64,000 nt of DNA from Streptomyces polyasparticus (GTDB lineage Bacteria; Actinomycetota; Actinomycetes; Streptomycetales; Streptomycetaceae): positions 62,001 to 126,000 of the forward strand of contig NZ_JACTVJ010000001.1 of the NCBI RefSeq assembly GCF_014493765.1, given 5' to 3'. Below, piece by piece: positions 37,391 through 45,093 of the stretch. The notes under the pieces are model-generated. The model was not told the DNA's origin, ran no database searches, and worked only from the letters and a program-made list of their open reading frames with translations. The stretch's first letter is position 1. Each line of letters opens with the position of its first letter. The position numbers were made by a program, and so were the translations under genes.

Positions 37391-39220
37391 TCAGGCGTAG
37401 TACGTCATCGCTTCCTGCACGGTGAGCACCTCGATCTCCCGCTTCTCGATCTCCTTGAGAAGCTTGCCCAGACCCGCCTGGCTGATCTCGGTACTCGTCT
37501 TCGGCGGGCCCTCGGTGAGCTTGTGCAGACACAGGATGAGCCAGTCGCCGCTCTCCGCGCACCGGTCGAGCTGCCCGCCGGGACCGATGACCTTGGCCAG
37601 CGTCGTACCGCCGATCCCCGAGCCGTCGTTGATGCCCGTCAGCGCCTTCAGGCGGTACGGCATGGCCGGTGCGAAGGACTCGATGGTCTCGGAGATGATC
37701 GACCGGGCCGTGGTGAAGTGGCGTGCGGCGAGCATGTCGACGGGCACACCGTCGGTGGTCTTCTGGAACGCGCCGTGCGGATAGGCGAAGTGGTCGCTGG
37801 TGAAGCCATTGCTCACCAGCCACTCGCGCAGCTTGCGGAAGTCCTCGTCCACCTGCTGGGCCGTGAGCTTCGCATAGCTCGCCGTGTGCGCCGCGTTGGC
37901 ATACGAGTGCCCGGCCATCTCCCAGCCGGAGGAGTCCTGCAGGCTGCGCATCTCGTCGATGGTCAGGAAGGTGCCGGTACCGATCGCGTCGGCGATGTTG
38001 TAGATGGTGCCGGGCATGCCCAGCTCGTCCATCACCGGACGCCCCAGATCGTGGATCGACTGATGGGAGTCGTCGAAGGTGATCGAGACGACGCCCTTGG
38101 GGAACTTCGACGTCGTGTCCGGCACGGCCTCCACGGCCTGCAGGTTGTACGTCACCTTGCCCGCGCCGTCGTCGTACACCGCGAAGGACAGATCGGTGAA
38201 GCCGGTCTTCACCGAGGGCTTCCCGGTGGCCGAGAGCGTGTACGCGCCCGAAGCGGCGGCGACGTCGGCCCACTGCAGATGGACCGTGACCCATTCACCG
38301 GACTGCACATAGTTCGCGGCGGTCCTGGAGTGGTTGTGGAAACGCCAGCTGTAGGTGTCCTTGAACCCACCGCTGCCCAAGTAGAAGACCATCTTGGAGA
38401 GATGGTCGGCATTGTCGACGCGGAAGATCAGCCGGAGCATCTTGCCGGTCATGTTCAGCGCCGGCAGACCGGCCTTGCGGATGTACGACTGTGCTCCGGC
38501 ACCCGTGGTCGTGGCCCGCGCCGACTGTGTCCCGCGCGTGAACACCTCGGTGTCGTCGGGATCCGAAGAGGCGGTCCCGGAGCCGCCTATGGACCAGCCG
38601 TGGCCCTTCTGGAACTGCTGGCTCCACGTGGCCCGGCGGTAGCGGGGCCGCCGGCCCGACGGGGCGAACGACGGCACGGTCAGACCGTCCACCTGGCTCC
38701 CGGCGGGCAGGCTCAGGGCGCCGGTGGCGGTGGCGGCCTGGGCCGTGGACGGCAGGACCAGATCCTTGCCGAGCACACCCGCCGCGGCCCCGCCGGCCGT
38801 GAGCAGCCCGCCGAAGCCCATGAACTTGAGCGCCGAGCGCCGGTTCTGCCCCTTGGCGGCCTTGCCCCGGACCGGCTCGGCGGCCGGGCTCGGCTCCGGT
38901 TCCGGCCGGCTCTCGGGCTCTGCGGGCCGCTGGTACGAGGGGTCGGGGCGGCGTCCGTAGGAGGCGTCCGGCTGGTCGTAGGACGGCTGACCGTACGAAG
39001 GCTCCTGACCGTACGAGGACTCCTGACCGTACGAGGGCTGCTGGCCGTAAGAGGACTGCTGCCCGTACGAGGGCTGCTGGTACGAGCCCTGGTCGTAGGA
39101 CGGCCGGCCGTGCGGAGGCCGGCTGTGCGACGGCCGGCCGTACCCGTCCTGCGGATACCCGTAGGACGGTTCCTGCCCGCCGTACTCGGGCTCGCCTGCC
39201 GAATAGTTGCTGTTGCTCAA
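37391..39220 (-). CDS. Tat-exported polysaccharide deacetylase with Gln/Tyr-rich N-terminus
   Basis: The 609-residue protein starts with about 110 residues of SYGQ/PSYGQQ-type low-complexity sequence. Then comes a twin-arginine signal (NRRSALKFMGFGGLL, arginines near 127), a beta-sandwich domain (about 170-370) and a NodB-type deacetylase domain (about 375-609). SITFDD near 382 supplies the catalytic and metal aspartates. The second motif reads GHSYANAAH, not the usual H-[ST]-x-x-H, so the second histidine is displaced. The probable role is removal of acetyl (N-acetyl) groups from an extracellular glycan. The start is TTG 39220 with AGGAG 5 bp before it. A TATACT box (39369-39364) lies upstream. 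Next to the HAS-like synthase, it is likely to modify the same polymer. Confidence 0.85.
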   Translation of the reverse strand: MSNSNYSAGEPEYGGQEPSYGYPQDGYGRPSHSRPPHGRPSYDQGSYQQPSYGQQSSYGQQPSYGQESSYGQEPSYGQPSYDQPDASYGRRPDPSYQRPAEPESRPEPEPSPAAEPVRGKAAKGQNRRSALKFMGFGGLLTAGGAAAGVLGKDLVLPSTAQAATATGALSLPAGSQVDGLTVPSFAPSGRRPRYRRATWSQQFQKGHGWSIGGSGTASSDPDDTEVFTRGTQSARATTTGAGAQSYIRKAGLPALNMTGKMLRLIFRVDNADHLSKMVFYLGSGGFKDTYSWRFHNHSRTAANYVQSGEWVTVHLQWADVAAASGAYTLSATGKPSVKTGFTDLSFAVYDDGAGKVTYNLQAVEAVPDTTSKFPKGVVSITFDDSHQSIHDLGRPVMDELGMPGTIYNIADAIGTGTFLTIDEMRSLQDSSGWEMAGHSYANAAHTASYAKLTAQQVDEDFRKLREWLVSNGFTSDHFAYPHGAFQKTTDGVPVDMLAARHFTTARSIISETIESFAPAMPYRLKALTGINDGSGIGGTTLAKVIGPGGQLDRCAESGDWLILCLHKLTEGPPKTSTEISQAGLGKLLKEIEKREIEVLTVQEAMTYYA

Positions 39221-39435
39221 GGCGACTCCTCGGTGACTACAGGGCGAGGACGGTCGACGTGATCCCCCCGGACCTTGAAGATCCCCCGGCCCTGCGACTT
39301 CCGGCTCAGCGATGCGTCATCCCTGCGACGTCAGGCAACGGAAGGTGTGGTCTATGAGCCCGGAGTATAGCCGCGAGGCCCGATCCACCATCAGTGGCCG
39401 GACGATTGTGACGCGGCCCGTGCAATCCTTGCCGA

Positions 39436-39879
39436 GTGAGAGGAAAAGTGCCGCTCGACGATCTGAAGCGCCTGCGGCGGGCCCGCGACATGATGGACCG
39501 CGACTACGCCGAGCCGCTCGACGTGGAGCGGCTCGCGCGGCACGCCCATATGTCGGCCGGGCACTTCTCGCGCAGCTTCCGGGCCGCGTTCGGCGAGACC
39601 CCGTACAGCTATCTGATGACGCGGCGGATCGAGCGGGCGAAGGCCCTGCTCAGACGCGGTGATCTGTCCGTCACCGAGGTCTGCTTCGCCGTGGGATGTA
39701 CCTCGCTCGGATCGTTCAGCACGCGCTTCGCGGAGCTGGTGGGCCAGTCGCCGAGTGCGTACCGGGCCATGGACCACGAAGAGGTCTCCGACATCCCGGC
39801 GTGCGTGGCGATGATCTATTCGCGACCGCTCAGGAACGCAAAGCCGGACAACAAGCCGGGCAACAAGCCGGACGACTGA
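39436..39879 (+). CDS. AraC family regulator, DNA-binding domain only
   Basis: A 147-residue protein made almost wholly of an AraC/XylS double helix-turn-helix domain (about 10-110: YAEPLDVERLARHAHMSAGH, SVTEVCFAVGCTSLGSFSTRF, then QSPSAYR). No ligand-binding domain is present; a short Lys/Asn/Pro-rich tail ends the protein. GTG 39436 is given; GTG 39448, with GAGAGGA close before it, is as likely. A VOC-family gene follows after a hairpin, and AraC-VOC pairs are common in actinobacteria, so it may regulate that gene. Confidence 0.85.
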   Translation: MRGKVPLDDLKRLRRARDMMDRDYAEPLDVERLARHAHMSAGHFSRSFRAAFGETPYSYLMTRRIERAKALLRRGDLSVTEVCFAVGCTSLGSFSTRFAELVGQSPSAYRAMDHEEVSDIPACVAMIYSRPLRNAKPDNKPGNKPDD

Positions 39880-39910
39880 CCCGCGTCCGTACCGGTCAGG
39901 AATGAAGAAG

Positions 39911-39936
39911 CGGTACGGCCGGGACCGGCCGTACCG
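39911..39936. terminator. Perfect 12-bp hairpin between AraC and VOC genes
   Basis: CGGTACGGCCGG-GA-CCGGCCGTACCG forms a perfect inverted repeat 32 bp past the AraC stop and 8 bp before the VOC ATG. It may terminate the AraC transcript, block ribosome access to the VOC gene, or be an operator. Confidence 0.5.
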
Positions 39937-39943
39937 TAAGCCC

Positions 39944-40363
39944 ATGGACATCAAGCTGAAGCAGTGCTTCATCGCCGTCGACGACCACGACAAGGCGCTC
40001 GCCTTCTACCGCGACGCACTCGGGCTCGAAGTGAAGAAGGACGTCGGCTTCGAGGGCATGCGCTGGGTGACGCTCGCCTCTCCGACGCAGCCCGACGTCG
40101 AGGTGGTGCTCGAGCCGCCGCTCGCCGACCCCAACGCCTCGCCCGACGACCGGCAGGCCATGGCCGAGCTGATGGCCAAGGGCATGCTGCGCGGCGTGAT
40201 CTTCTCGACCGAGGACTGCGACGCGACCTTCGAGAAGCTGGCGGCCTCGGGCGCAGAGGTGATCCAGGAGCCGATGGACATGCCGTACGGCGTGCGCGAC
40301 TGTGCCTTCCGCGACCCCGCCGGCAACCTGCTCCGGTTCGCCCAGCGCCCGAAGACCGCCTGA
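39944..40363 (+). CDS. VOC family (glyoxalase/bleomycin resistance-like) protein
   Basis: The 139-residue protein shows the two beta-alpha-beta-beta-beta units of the vicinal oxygen chelate fold: KLKQCFIAVDDHDKALAFYRDALGLEV at the start and VIFSTEDCDATFEKLAASGAEV later, ending in CAFRDPAGNLLRFAQR. Members bind metals and act as dioxygenases, isomerases or drug-binding proteins; function is not fixed by sequence. ATG 39944 fits the family start; ATG 39902 would add 14 residues and include the hairpin in the coding region. It follows the AraC gene on the same strand. Confidence 0.85.
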   Translation: MDIKLKQCFIAVDDHDKALAFYRDALGLEVKKDVGFEGMRWVTLASPTQPDVEVVLEPPLADPNASPDDRQAMAELMAKGMLRGVIFSTEDCDATFEKLAASGAEVIQEPMDMPYGVRDCAFRDPAGNLLRFAQRPKTA

Positions 40364-40375
40364 GCCCCGCTGCCT

Positions 40376-41185
40376 CTACGGCTTGCGGCCCACCGCGCAG
40401 AACTCGTCGACCTCCGCCGGCTGCCCGAAGGGATTCTCCTGCGGGCGCCAGCGCGAGCAGGACACGACGCCGGGCTCCAGGAGTTCGAGACCTTCGAAGA
40501 ACCCGGCGATCTGCTCGGGATTGCGCAGGTGGTACGTGGGGCGGCCGACCTGGTTCCAGATGGCGATGGCCTGCTCGAAGGCCTCGCCCGTGACGACGTT
40601 GGTGCCGTCCGCGGTGACCAGGTAGCTGCCCGAAGGCAGCGCGTCCACCAGGCGCTTGGCGATCGAGGTCGCCTCCGCGGTGTCCTCGATGTGGCCGAGG
40701 ATGTTCAGCATGCACAGCGCGACGGGCCGCTCGAAGTCGAGCAGCTTGGCCGCACGCTCCAGGATCAGGTCCGGGTCGCGCAGATCCGCGTCGATGTAGT
40801 GCGTGGCCCCTTCGGGGCTGGACGTGAGCAGTGCGCGGGCGTGGGCGAGCACGACCGGGTCGTTGTCCACGTACACGATGTGCGCGTCGGGGGCGGTGCG
40901 CTGGGCGATCTGATGCGTGTTGTCGTGCGTGGGCAGCCCCGTGCCGATGTCAAGGAACTGCCGGATGCCGGCCTCGCCCGCGAGATACGTGACCGCGCGC
41001 GTGAGGAAGCCGCGCGAGTGCCGGGCGATCGGCACGATCGACGGGTAGATCTCGAAGAACTGGTCGCCGACCGCGCGGTCGACCTCGTAGTTGTCCTTGC
41101 CGCCCAGCCAGTAGTTCCAGATACGGGGCGAGCAGGGGACGGTGATGTCTATCGCGGGGCCTGGCGAAGGGGACTGTGCGGTCAC
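40376..41185 (-). CDS. SAM-dependent methyltransferase, PF04672 type
   Basis: The 269-residue protein fits the actinobacterial S-adenosyl methyltransferase family (former DUF574). It opens with PRIWNYWLGGKDNYEVDR, has the SAM-binding FLDIGTGLPT near residue 88 and the VYVDNDPVVLAHA segment. Targets of this abundant Streptomyces family are unknown. GTG 41185 has an AGGAG site 8 bp before it. It lies downstream of the WhiJ-like regulator gene on the same strand (130 bp gap); members of this family often accompany such developmental regulators. Confidence 0.88.
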   Translation of the reverse strand: MTAQSPSPGPAIDITVPCSPRIWNYWLGGKDNYEVDRAVGDQFFEIYPSIVPIARHSRGFLTRAVTYLAGEAGIRQFLDIGTGLPTHDNTHQIAQRTAPDAHIVYVDNDPVVLAHARALLTSSPEGATHYIDADLRDPDLILERAAKLLDFERPVALCMLNILGHIEDTAEATSIAKRLVDALPSGSYLVTADGTNVVTGEAFEQAIAIWNQVGRPTYHLRNPEQIAGFFEGLELLEPGVVSCSRWRPQENPFGQPAEVDEFCAVGRKP

Positions 41186-41315
41186 GGGGCATCTCCTGAG
41201 AGGACGTACAGGATGTATGCGGTACGGGGGACAGGCGGAGGACCGGCTCGGAGCTCGACGGTGACGAGGAGGACCGACTCGGAACTCGGCGGTACGAGCA
41301 GGACCGACTCGGAAC

Positions 41316-42242
41316 TCAGTAGTACGAGTCGAGCAGCTCCTCCAGGAACCGGACGCTGGCCTCCGTGTCGGAGGCCGCCGAGCAGACCTGGTCCATCACC
41401 GCCATGTAGTTCTCGACATCGGCACGTTTGTCGAGATACAGGGCGCTGGTGAGCTGTTCGAGATAGACGATGTCCGGCAGGTCCGGCTCGTCGAAGCGCA
41501 GGATCGTTATCGGCCCGCCCGCCGCGGCGAGCCCCCCGGCGCCGAACGGCGCCACCTGCAGGGTGACATGGGGCATCTCCGCGACCTCGATGAGCCGGCG
41601 CAGCTGGGTCCGCATCGTGAGGCGGCCGCCCATCGGCCGGCGCAGCGCGGCCTCGTCCACCACGAACCAGAGCTTCGGCGCCTCGGGACGGGTGAGCAAC
41701 TCCTGCCTGCGCAACCGCAGTTCGACCTTGCGCTCGATCTCGCGCACCGACCCGCGGGCCTCGCCCAGGCTCACCACGGACCGTGCGTAGTCGGAGGTCT
41801 GCAGCAGCCCGGGCACGAACTGCACCTGGTAGCTGCGTATCACCGCGGCGGCCTCTTCCAGGCCGAGGATCGTCTCCAGCCAGCTGGGCATGACGTCGCT
41901 GTACTTCTGCCACCAGCCGGGGTTGCTCGCGCGCCGGGCCAGGTCCAGGTACTCCGCGCGCTCGTCGGGGTCGGTGACGCCGTAGAGCGTGAGCAGGTCG
42001 GCTACGTCCCGCTCCTTCTGGGCCACCCGGCCGAGCTCCACGCGGCTGATCTTCGCGTGCGAGGCCCTGATGGCGTCGCCCGCGTCCTCACGGGTGATCC
42101 CGCTCGCCTCACGGAGCCGGCGCAGATGCGTGCCGAGCACGATGCGCAGCACCGTGGGACCGCCGTGCCGCTGAGCGGCTGTCGACCGGAGCCCGGGTGT
42201 CCCCGTCAGCTCCGGAGCACCCTCTGCCCGAGAGCCCGTCAT
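41316..42242 (-). CDS. WhiJ-like XRE regulator with DUF5753
   Basis: The 308-residue protein has an N-terminal XRE helix-turn-helix (about 35-90: LGTHLRRLREASGITREDAG, ASHAKISRVELG) and a C-terminal DUF5753 domain (about 105-290; FVPGLLQTSDYAR, LRRPMGG). This is the architecture of Streptomyces coelicolor WhiJ and its many paralogues, which work with DUF397 proteins and ATP-binding proteins in development. ATG 42242 has a GGGGA site. Both typical partners are encoded just upstream (42430-43424). A possible operator with AACTAA/TTAGTT arms lies at 42373-42397. Confidence 0.9.
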   Translation of the reverse strand: MTGSRAEGAPELTGTPGLRSTAAQRHGGPTVLRIVLGTHLRRLREASGITREDAGDAIRASHAKISRVELGRVAQKERDVADLLTLYGVTDPDERAEYLDLARRASNPGWWQKYSDVMPSWLETILGLEEAAAVIRSYQVQFVPGLLQTSDYARSVVSLGEARGSVREIERKVELRLRRQELLTRPEAPKLWFVVDEAALRRPMGGRLTMRTQLRRLIEVAEMPHVTLQVAPFGAGGLAAAGGPITILRFDEPDLPDIVYLEQLTSALYLDKRADVENYMAVMDQVCSAASDTEASVRFLEELLDSYY

Positions 42243-42372
42243 GCCATCCCCAAATTCTCGACGACGCCCGAACAGGGAGACCTCATCCGCTCCCCGCTTG
42301 TCCGCCGTCGGTCCGGCAGTTCGATTGGCGGCTCAGTGTCGCACCGGCGCGCGCGGCGTGTACAGCGTTCCG

Positions 42373-42397
42373 AACTAAACGTGGTCCAGACTTAGTT
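42373..42397. promoter_or_regulatory. Inverted repeat upstream of the WhiJ-like gene
   Basis: AACTAA (42373-42378) and TTAGTT (42392-42397) form an inverted repeat spaced by 13 bases in an otherwise AT-poor gap. It is a candidate operator for the XRE protein. The rest of 42243-42429 has no visible gene. Confidence 0.4.
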
Positions 42398-42429
42398 GGG
42401 CGCCTAGCCGGTCGCCGCTGCCTCCTGCG

Positions 42430-42684
42430 CTACGTCAGGTCGTCGAAGTCCCCGTCCTTGGCCCCGCCGATGAACGCCGCGATCTCGGCTCTGGTGTAGA
42501 TCAGCGCGGGCCCTTCGGGGAAACGGGAGTTGCGCAGCGCGATCTGCCCGTCGGCGAGCTCCGCGACCTCGACACACTCCCCGTTCGCGTTCGAGCGGCC
42601 GCTCTTGCGCCACCGGACTCCGTCGAGAACGGCCGCGGACATGCCGTTGTCAAAGTCCCCGGAAAAGGCGTGTGGTGAGCGCAT
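42430..42684 (-). CDS. DUF397 protein (WhiJ partner type)
   Basis: The 84-residue protein shows the DUF397 core: VRWRKSGRSNANGECVEVAEL, then IALRNSRFPEGPALIYTRAEIAAFIGGAKDGDFD. Such small proteins are known partners or antagonists of WhiJ-like regulators in Streptomyces. ATG 42684 has a GGGGAGAG site 7 bp upstream. It lies between the WhiJ-like gene and the divergent ATP-binding protein gene. A 12-bp tandem repeat occupies its upstream region. Confidence 0.9.
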   Translation of the reverse strand: MRSPHAFSGDFDNGMSAAVLDGVRWRKSGRSNANGECVEVAELADGQIALRNSRFPEGPALIYTRAEIAAFIGGAKDGDFDDLT

Positions 42685-42705
42685 GCGGGTCTCTCCCCTG
42701 GACGT

Positions 42706-42789
42706 GTATATGCGGATGTACGTGCAAGCGTAAGCACAGGCGTACTTGCAGACGTTCTTGCAGATGTTCTTGCGGATGTGCTTGCAGTG
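42706..42789. repeat. Seven tandem 12-bp units in a divergent promoter
   Basis: Seven degenerate copies of a 12-bp unit (consensus about GTACTTGCAGAT) follow without gaps at 42706, 42718, 42730, 42742, 42754, 42766 and 42778. The units at 42742-42777 are the most alike. They fill most of the gap between the DUF397 gene and the ATP-binding protein gene. A minisatellite or a multi-site operator is possible; it is too short and unspaced for CRISPR. Confidence 0.75.
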
Positions 42790-42860
42790 ACGCGGGGGAC
42801 ACCCCACCATGTCCGCGTATGCCCTGTTGGCCAAGGGCCGTGACGGACAAGGGAGTTCAG

Positions 42861-43424
42861 GTGACCACTGCGCCAAGCCGCCCGGCGGAACTGCTGCTCG
42901 GCGCGGCGGCGGCCGGCGCCGACTCGGCGACCCTGTCGCTCCCCGCCGACTTCGGCGCGGAGAAGGCGGCCTGGGCGTTCGTGGACGCGACCCTGGTCCG
43001 CTGGCGGCGCACCGCGCTCGCGCCCCGTGTGCACACCGCGGCCGGCGAACTGGTGGCGAACGCACTGGAACACGGCCTGTCCGGCCCCTTTGCAGAACCC
43101 TTTCCGCACCCGCTCGTCGTCGCCGTGCTGAGCGAGGGCCCGGACGTCCTGTGCGCGGTGTTCGACCCGGGCACGGGCCTCCCGCTCAAGGCCACGGGCC
43201 ACGGCCTGCACGTGGTCGACGCGGTCTCCGACGCGTGGGGCTGGACCGTGCCGGGCCCCTGGGGCAAGGGCGTCTGGGCGGCGATCTCGGCATCCGGCAC
43301 AGGAGCGGGCCCCGCCCCGCACACCGTCCGACGACTGCTGCTGCTCACGGAGTTCCTCACGGGCGACGAGCGGCCGCGCCTGGTCACCGCCGGCCGGGAA
43401 CCGACGGTGCCCGGTCTGGTCTGA
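42861..43424 (+). CDS. RsbW-like ATP-binding protein (WhiJ-associated)
   Basis: The 187-residue protein has a HATPase_c domain of the anti-sigma/serine kinase type: N box GELVANALEHGL near residue 70, G1 box VFDPGTGLP near 100 and G2 GHGLHVVDAVSDAWGW near 115. GTG 42861 has a GGGAG site; the frame is open further left but only through the 12-bp repeats. It is encoded divergently from the DUF397 and WhiJ-like genes, the usual trio of the abaA/whiJ type loci. It ends 10 bp before the convergent TerD-VWA gene. Confidence 0.85.
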   Translation: MTTAPSRPAELLLGAAAAGADSATLSLPADFGAEKAAWAFVDATLVRWRRTALAPRVHTAAGELVANALEHGLSGPFAEPFPHPLVVAVLSEGPDVLCAVFDPGTGLPLKATGHGLHVVDAVSDAWGWTVPGPWGKGVWAAISASGTGAGPAPHTVRRLLLLTEFLTGDERPRLVTAGREPTVPGLV

Positions 43425-43434
43425 GCCCCCGGAC

Positions 43435-45000
43435 TCAGAGAATCCCGGCTCCCCGCGCCGCCCTGATCCACTGCGGGAACTCGGAGAGCAGCCGGTCGTA
43501 GAGCTCCTCGTCGGAGACCTTGTCGATGTCGTCCACGGCGAAGAAGCCCACGTTGTCCACGCGCCGTCCCGGCAGGGTGTCGAACCGTTCGAGCACGCCG
43601 TACGAGGCCCGTCCGAGCCCCACGAACTGCCAGAACACCGGCTCCTCCACGGCCTCGCGCAGCTGCTGCTCGATCTGCGCGTTCCGGTAGACCCCGCCGT
43701 CCGAGAAGAACAGCACGAGGGTCGGATCCGCCGTGCGGTTCCCGCGGACGTACGAGCGGACCTCGGCGATCACCTTCTGCTCCTCGTTCTGGATGCCGAC
43801 GAGCCGCATGTCGACCTGCTCGTCGAGCAGTCCGCGCTTGCGCTTCTTCGGCCGCAGCAGGCTGATCTCGCCCACGCGCACGTGGAGTTGGAGCCACTTC
43901 GGCAGTTCGCCGAGCCACAGGTCGGGCAGCCGCGCCGGGTGGGAGGCGAAGGTCCACGCCTGCATCGCCCCGTCGTCGTCCAGCTGCGCGGCCACGGCCG
44001 CCATCCGCTCGACCACGCTCGCGACCGTGCCGCGCTGGTACAGCGCCGACATGGATCCGGACGCGTCGAGCACGAGGATCACCCGGGCCCGTACCCCGGT
44101 CGCACCGTGCTTCTGCAGACTGACGGCGACCTTCTGCTTGCGCAGGTCCAGGCGCTTGCGCATGTCGACGGGGAGGTTCTCCTCGCCCTTGGTCATACGG
44201 GGAGGAGTGCCCGGTCCCGCAGCGGTCGCCGCGACCGGGGGAGTGGGCGCCACCGGCGGCGCGGGCGGCGGAGCCGGGGTGTACGCGGGAGCGGGCGGCG
44301 GCACGGGCGGGGGAGTCATCGGTGTCGGTGAGGGAACAGGTCCGAAACCAGGGGGAGTTGAAGGGGCGTACGGGGACGATCCGGCGGCCGGAGCCGCACC
44401 GGCACCCGGAGCCGCACCAGCACCCGGACCCGAGCCCGCTGCGGAAGCAGAACCCGCCCCGGTGCTCTCCTCGTCGTCCACACTGATCCCGAAATCCGTG
44501 GCGAGCCCCGCGAGCCCCGACGCGTAGCCCTGCCCCACGGCCCGGAACTTCCACTGCCCGCCGCGCAGATAGAGCTCACCCCCGATGAACGCGGTCTCGC
44601 TCCCCGCCTCCGTCTCGAACCGGGCCAGCTCCGCCTCCGTACCGGCGTCGAGGAGCCGCAGCGTCAGCCCGGCGAGCTGTCCGAACGTGCCGCCGTCGGC
44701 CGAAGCGGTGAGCACCACCCGCTCGATCTCCGCTTCGAGCTGCGTCAGCCGCACCTCGACGGAGTTGGCCACCGTGCCCGGCTCCCGCTGCGTCCCCAGA
44801 TAGCGCACGGCGCCCGAGGCGTGCTCGGGCTGGTTGTAGAAGACGAAGTCGAGGTCGTCGCGCACCTTCCCGGTCGCGGTGAGCAGCAGCGCCGAGACAT
44901 CGGCCTCGGGGCTGCCCGGCCGGTCCGCCCAGCTGAGCACCGCCCGTACGGTGGCGGCGGGAACCGGGATGTTGGCGCCTTTGCGCATCGATGTCGTCAC
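43435..45000 (-). CDS. TerD domain fused to a VWA domain
   Basis: The 521-residue protein has an N-terminal TerD-like calcium-binding domain (about 1-175: [33 protein letters not shown]) and a 110-residue Ala/Pro/Gly linker. A von Willebrand A domain follows (about 300-521) with the MIDAS start VLDASGSMS near 313 and LVLFFSDGG. Such fusions belong to the tellurium-resistance associated system, thought to sense or handle stress at the membrane with metal ions. GTG 45000 is given; ATG 44988 begins closer to the TerD core. No other ter genes are adjacent. Confidence 0.88.
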   Translation of the reverse strand: MTTSMRKGANIPVPAATVRAVLSWADRPGSPEADVSALLLTATGKVRDDLDFVFYNQPEHASGAVRYLGTQREPGTVANSVEVRLTQLEAEIERVVLTASADGGTFGQLAGLTLRLLDAGTEAELARFETEAGSETAFIGGELYLRGGQWKFRAVGQGYASGLAGLATDFGISVDDEESTGAGSASAAGSGPGAGAAPGAGAAPAAGSSPYAPSTPPGFGPVPSPTPMTPPPVPPPAPAYTPAPPPAPPVAPTPPVAATAAGPGTPPRMTKGEENLPVDMRKRLDLRKQKVAVSLQKHGATGVRARVILVLDASGSMSALYQRGTVASVVERMAAVAAQLDDDGAMQAWTFASHPARLPDLWLGELPKWLQLHVRVGEISLLRPKKRKRGLLDEQVDMRLVGIQNEEQKVIAEVRSYVRGNRTADPTLVLFFSDGGVYRNAQIEQQLREAVEEPVFWQFVGLGRASYGVLERFDTLPGRRVDNVGFFAVDDIDKVSDEELYDRLLSEFPQWIRAARGAGIL

Positions 45001-45053
45001 CCGGCCCAGTCTGCCGACAGGTCCGGGTGACGACCAGGGGCCGAGGGCGCCGC

Positions 45054-45092
45054 GAGCCGCCGGCCGCCCATGAGTCGAGCCGCCGGCCGCCC
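45054..45092. repeat. Exact 16-bp direct repeat
   Basis: GAGCCGCCGGCCGCCC occurs at 45054-45069 and again at 45077-45092, in the gap between the TerD-VWA start and the MFS stop. It is self-complementary in part (GCCGGC) and can form small stems; probably a local duplication. Confidence 0.6.
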
Positions 45093-45093
45093 C

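Noticed and set aside
42706-42789. CRISPR array
   Set aside because: Units are 12 bp, contiguous, without spacers, and no cas genes are present.
42672-42860. Extended N-terminus of the ATP-binding protein through the 12-bp repeats
   Set aside because: The stretch gives Cys/Arg repeats created by the minisatellite, and GTG 42861 has a good ribosome site and the family start.
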